From Kineosporia babensis (GTDB lineage: Bacteria > Actinomycetota > Actinomycetes > Actinomycetales > Kineosporiaceae), in contig NZ_JAJOMB010000008.1 of NCBI RefSeq assembly GCF_021129305.1, positions 236,920-300,919 of the forward strand: a stretch of 64,000 nucleotides of DNA, written 5' to 3'. Shown piece by piece: positions 60,965 to 64,000 of this stretch. Each line of letters starts with the position of its first letter. The first letter of the stretch is position 1. A model generated the notes under the pieces. That model was not told where the DNA came from. It was given only the letters and a program-made list of their open reading frames with translations, and searched no databases. The translations under genes were made by a program, and so were the position numbers.

Positions 60965-62175
60965 GCGTCTGGGACGACGTGGTCGGTCAGGAGGCCGCCA
61001 CCGCGATCCTGAAGCAGGCGGTGAAGGCCGCCGGTGAAATGGTTGCCGCCGGTGTCGGTCTCGGCATCGACGCCGACAGTTCGGCCGTCATCTCCGGTGG
61101 GATGACCCATGCCTGGCTGATCACCGGCCCGCCCGGCTCCGGCCGCTCCACCGCGGCCCGGGCCTTCGCGGCCGCCCTGCAGTGCCTCGAAGGTGGTTGC
61201 GGCACCTGCCATTCCTGTCAGACCGCGCTGTCCGGGGCGCACGCCGACGTCAGCCTGATCTCCACCGAGCACGTCCAGCTGCGGGTGGACGACGTGCGTC
61301 CGCTCATCCAGCTCGCCCAGCGCAGCCCGTCCGAAGGGCGCTGGCGGGTGGTCGTCATCGAGGACGCCGACCGGCTGAACGACTCCTCCGGCAACGTCCT
61401 GCTCAAGGCCGTCGAGGAGCCGCCCCCGCGCACGGTGTGGCTGCTGTGCGCGCCGAGCGCCGACGACGTGCTCACCACCATCCGCTCCCGTTGCCGCCGG
61501 ATCGGCCTGCGCATCCCCCCGGTCTCCGATGTGGCCGAACTCCTGGTCCGGCGGGACGGCGCCGACCCGGCCATCGCCTCGTTCGCGGCCCGCTCGGCCC
61601 AGAGCCACATCGGCCTGGCCCGGCGTCTGGCTCTCGACGAGGACGCCCGGATCCGCCGCCGCGAGGTACTCAAACTGCCGCTGAAGCTGCGCAGCGTGGG
61701 TGCCGCCGTGCTGGCCGCCGGTGAGCTGGTCGAGGTCTGCGCCGAGGAGTCCAAGGCCAGCACCACCGAACGCGATGCCACCGAGAAGGCCGCGCTGCTG
61801 CGTTCTCTCGGCGCCGAGGGCCTGTCCACGCTGCCCCCGGCCGTGCGCACGCAGGTCAAGCAGCTGGAGGAGAACCAGAAGCGCCGGGCCACCCGGTCCC
61901 AGCGCGACGTCCTCGATCGTTCCCTGATCGACCTGCTCTCGCTCTACCGGGACGTGCTCGTGCTGCAGCTGGGCGAGGGCCGCTCCGAGGGGATCGAGCT
62001 GGTCAACGCCGAGATGGCGGACCTGATCCGGGCGGAGGCGCGGAACAGCTCGGCGGCCTCCACGCTGCGCCGGATGGAGGCGATCGGCCAGGCCCGGGAG
62101 CGCATCGAGGCCAATGTCTCGCCGCTGCTGGCCCTGGAGTCGCTGATGGTTCAGCTGCGCCCGGCGGCCGCCTGA
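60961..62175 (+). CDS. holB: DNA polymerase III subunit delta prime
   Basis: A 404-residue AAA+ clamp-loader subunit. The P-loop-like GPPGSGRSTAARAFAAALQ near residue 58 has Arg for the Walker Lys, usual for delta prime, which does not hydrolyse ATP. The zinc motif CLEGGCGTCHSCQ follows near 78, then VVIEDADRLNDSSGNVLLKA (Walker B-like) near 130 and the SRC motif IRSRCRRIGLRI near 175. The C-terminal part is the helical oligomerisation region. The ATG at 60961 overlaps the tmk stop, so the two replication genes are coupled. Length is normal. Confidence 0.94.
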   Translation: MSVWDDVVGQEAATAILKQAVKAAGEMVAAGVGLGIDADSSAVISGGMTHAWLITGPPGSGRSTAARAFAAALQCLEGGCGTCHSCQTALSGAHADVSLISTEHVQLRVDDVRPLIQLAQRSPSEGRWRVVVIEDADRLNDSSGNVLLKAVEEPPPRTVWLLCAPSADDVLTTIRSRCRRIGLRIPPVSDVAELLVRRDGADPAIASFAARSAQSHIGLARRLALDEDARIRRREVLKLPLKLRSVGAAVLAAGELVEVCAEESKASTTERDATEKAALLRSLGAEGLSTLPPAVRTQVKQLEENQKRRATRSQRDVLDRSLIDLLSLYRDVLVLQLGEGRSEGIELVNAEMADLIRAEARNSSAASTLRRMEAIGQARERIEANVSPLLALESLMVQLRPAAA

Positions 62176-62258
62176 TCACCGTGGGTACTCCGCTGCACAG
62201 CGCCGTGGGATAGCGTGCTCTTCGGTCTCGTTGATCACCAGTTATGCCGAGGAGAGCG

Positions 62259-63824
62259 ATGTTCCGCCCCGCCGTCCGGTCCCTGACCCTGCTTGCGGCG
62301 GTTGCCCTCGGGGTGACGTCCTGCTCCTTCCCCGATTCGGGGTCCGACGGTGGCTCGAAGGCCGCCGCCACCGCGCTGCCCTCGGCCGGCTCGGTCCCGT
62401 CCGGGGTCACCGATCCGGCCACCGACGCGGCGTACCAGAAGTTCTACGGGCAGTCGGTGGAATGGTCCGACTGCGGCGACGACTACCAGTGCATGACGTT
62501 CGAGGTACCGGTCGACTGGGACGAGCCCACCGGCAAGACCATCCGGATCTCGGCGAACAAGCTCGCGGCCACCGGTGACGACCCGATCGGCTCGATGGTG
62601 GTCAACCCCGGCGGGCCCGGGGTCTCCGGCATCGACTACGCCGCGGTCGCCCGCCAGGCCTTCGGCCAGAGCATCCTGAAGAACTACAGCGTGGTCGGTT
62701 TCGACCCCCGGGGCATCGGCCGGTCCGCCCCGGTGAAGTGCTACACCGACAAGCAGTACGACGAGTCCACCTCGGGTGAGGGCACCCCCGACACCCCGGC
62801 CGAGGTGAAGGAGGCGGTGGCCGACGCCAAGGACTTCGGCGAGGTCTGCCAGCAGAACACCGACCCGGCCCTGCTGGAGAACGTGGACACGCTGAGCACG
62901 GTCAAGGACATGGATGTGCTGCGCGCCCTACTCGGCGACGACGTCCTCTCCTACCACGGCGCCTCTTACGGCACCTACATCGGCGCCTGGTACGCCGAGA
63001 CGTTCCCCTGGCGGGTCGGCCGAATGACCCTCGACGGCGCCATCGACCCCTCCACCAGCGCCGAGGAGTACACCGCCGGCCAGGCCGAAGGCTTCTCCCG
63101 CGCCCTGCGCGCCTACGTCACCGACTGCCAGTCCGGTGGCGACTGCCCCCTGCGTGGCTCCGTGGACGACGGCGTGGCCCAGCTCGCCACCCTGGTCGAC
63201 CGCACCGACGCCAACCCGCTCGACACCGGTGACCCCGCCCGTCCGTTGACCCAGTCCCTGATGTTCACCGGTATTGCCCAGGGCCTGTACGCCCAGCAGC
63301 TGTGGCCGGTCCTGACCACCGGCATCGCCCAGGCCAACGCCGGCGACGGCACCGGCCTGCTCACCCTGGCCGACACCTACCTGGAACGCGACGAGAACGG
63401 CAAATACGGCCAGACCCTCGCCGCCAACCCCGCCATCTTCTGCCTGGACGTCCCCGAGACCCGTACCCCCGACCAGATCGCCGCCGGCGCCGCCAAGCTG
63501 AACAAGGAGTTCCCCCCGCTCGGCGGCTCGATCGGCTGGGGCGGCCTGGGCTGCTCGCAGTGGCCCTACAAGGCCGTGATGGAGCGCAAGGAACTGCACG
63601 CCGCGGGCTCGGCCCCGATCCTGGTCCTCGGCACCGTCGACGACCCGGCCACCCCCTACGAGTGGTCCGAGGCCCTGGCCTCCCAGCTCGACGCCGGCCG
63701 CCTCCTGACCTGGGAAGGAACCGTGCACACGGCCTACCGCCAGGGCAGCACCTGTGTAGACACCGCGGTCGAGGACTACATGCTCACCGGCGCCCTGCCC
63801 AACGAGGGAACCGCCTGCAAGTAG
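62259..63824 (+). CDS. Secreted alpha/beta-hydrolase lipoprotein (tripeptidyl aminopeptidase-like)
   Basis: A 521-residue exported peptidase of the SlpD/SlpE type. The signal peptide ends in VALGVTSCS, where the cysteine is the probable lipid site. The oxyanion region is VNPGGPGVSGIDY near 110, the catalytic serine lies in SYHGASYGTYIGAWYAE near 235, Asp in VLGTVDDPATPYEW near 455, and His in TVHTAYRQGST near 488; the C-terminal TAP-like domain has paired cysteines. GAGGAG precedes the ATG at 62259; five upstream residues in frame are less likely. It would trim N-terminal tripeptides outside the cell. The tRNA gene follows. Confidence 0.9.
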   Translation: MFRPAVRSLTLLAAVALGVTSCSFPDSGSDGGSKAAATALPSAGSVPSGVTDPATDAAYQKFYGQSVEWSDCGDDYQCMTFEVPVDWDEPTGKTIRISANKLAATGDDPIGSMVVNPGGPGVSGIDYAAVARQAFGQSILKNYSVVGFDPRGIGRSAPVKCYTDKQYDESTSGEGTPDTPAEVKEAVADAKDFGEVCQQNTDPALLENVDTLSTVKDMDVLRALLGDDVLSYHGASYGTYIGAWYAETFPWRVGRMTLDGAIDPSTSAEEYTAGQAEGFSRALRAYVTDCQSGGDCPLRGSVDDGVAQLATLVDRTDANPLDTGDPARPLTQSLMFTGIAQGLYAQQLWPVLTTGIAQANAGDGTGLLTLADTYLERDENGKYGQTLAANPAIFCLDVPETRTPDQIAAGAAKLNKEFPPLGGSIGWGGLGCSQWPYKAVMERKELHAAGSAPILVLGTVDDPATPYEWSEALASQLDAGRLLTWEGTVHTAYRQGSTCVDTAVEDYMLTGALPNEGTACK

Positions 63825-63926
63825 CCCGATCGCCACGCCTACGGGTAGCCGCGTCACGGAGCACTCTCCGGAACCCGTATACTCGTGAACCGTCGCCCTG
63901 GCAGAACCTTGCTGGGACCGCGACGC

Positions 63927-63999
63927 GCCACCTTAGCTCAGTTGGTAGAGCAGCTCATTCGTAATGAGCAGGTCATCGGTTCGAGTCCGATAGGTGGCT
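63927..63999 (+). tRNA. tRNA-Thr (anticodon CGU)
   Basis: A complete cloverleaf. The acceptor stem pairs GCCACCT with AGGTGGC, the D arm is GCTC/GAGC, the anticodon stem GCTCA/TGAGC holds the loop TTCGTAA with anticodon CGT (reads ACG), and the T arm ATCGG/CCGAT encloses TTCGAGT. The 3' CCA is not encoded within the window, which ends one base later. TATACT at 63878-63883 is a likely -10 of its promoter. The topA-tmk-holB-peptidase-tRNA-Thr order is common in actinobacteria. Confidence 0.95.
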
Positions 64000-64000
64000 C

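Overview
The window is chromosomal DNA from a high-GC, probably filamentous or sporulating actinomycete. The evidence is uniform GC-rich codon use, GTG and TTG starts, several TANNNT-only leaderless promoters, a 6C small RNA beside an Ssd/Tad cluster, a BldG-like switch, a conservon-type signalling operon and an MFS-thymidylate kinase fusion. A Kineosporia-like relative is my best guess at low confidence. I see no phage, plasmid, rRNA or CRISPR.

53-5440 is a translationally coupled histidine-utilisation operon: hutU, an M20 amidohydrolase, hutF and hutI. There is no HutG, and the M20 enzyme is the natural candidate to release glutamate from N-formylglutamate. 5474-10036 holds a GNAT enzyme, a Gfo/Idh/MocA dehydrogenase, a 700-base gene-free stretch with an 89-bp tandem repeat, and an ABC exporter with an unusual insert in its nucleotide-binding domain.

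10188-26039 is the metabolic centre: a choline-to-glycine island. It has a three-component Rieske oxygenase (oxygenase, FAD reductase, ferredoxin), an IclR regulator, betaine aldehyde dehydrogenase, choline dehydrogenase, a ProVWX-type transporter with a double permease, and dimethylglycine oxidase. Uptake feeds choline or betaine inward; choline becomes betaine, which is demethylated to dimethylglycine, sarcosine and glycine. The promoters of betA/betB, proV and the dimethylglycine oxidase share a GTTGCG-N5-CGCAC site, and a related pair lies before iclR, which suggests one IclR-controlled regulon. Two DUF805 paralogues sit inside the island; one has a long Gly-Tyr-Gln tail.

26040-38359 is mixed: a 161-bp CTAG-flanked foldback element at the oxidase stop codon, a DUF2000/AraC pair, two aldo/keto reductases with a TetR regulator, an ECF sigma factor with a membrane partner, a VOC protein, acetyl-CoA synthetase, a LytTR regulator, GtrA, a degenerate Fic-like protein and a HAD-IB hydrolase.

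38603-45083 carries 6C RNA, a Tad/Flp pilus-type cluster (ssd/tadZ, tadA, tadB, tadC, DUF4244 pilin, TadE-like, TadG-like), then a BldG-like antagonist and its kinase. The kinase appears to start at an ATA codon. 45343-64000 has the proton-pumping pyrophosphatase, a methyltransferase, a four-gene conservon with a nitrate-sensing-type kinase, topA, the MFS-Tmk fusion, holB, a secreted peptidase lipoprotein and tRNA-Thr(CGU).

Starts were chosen from Shine-Dalgarno spacing, gene overlaps or leaderless promoter geometry. All family calls come from motif recognition, without database searches.
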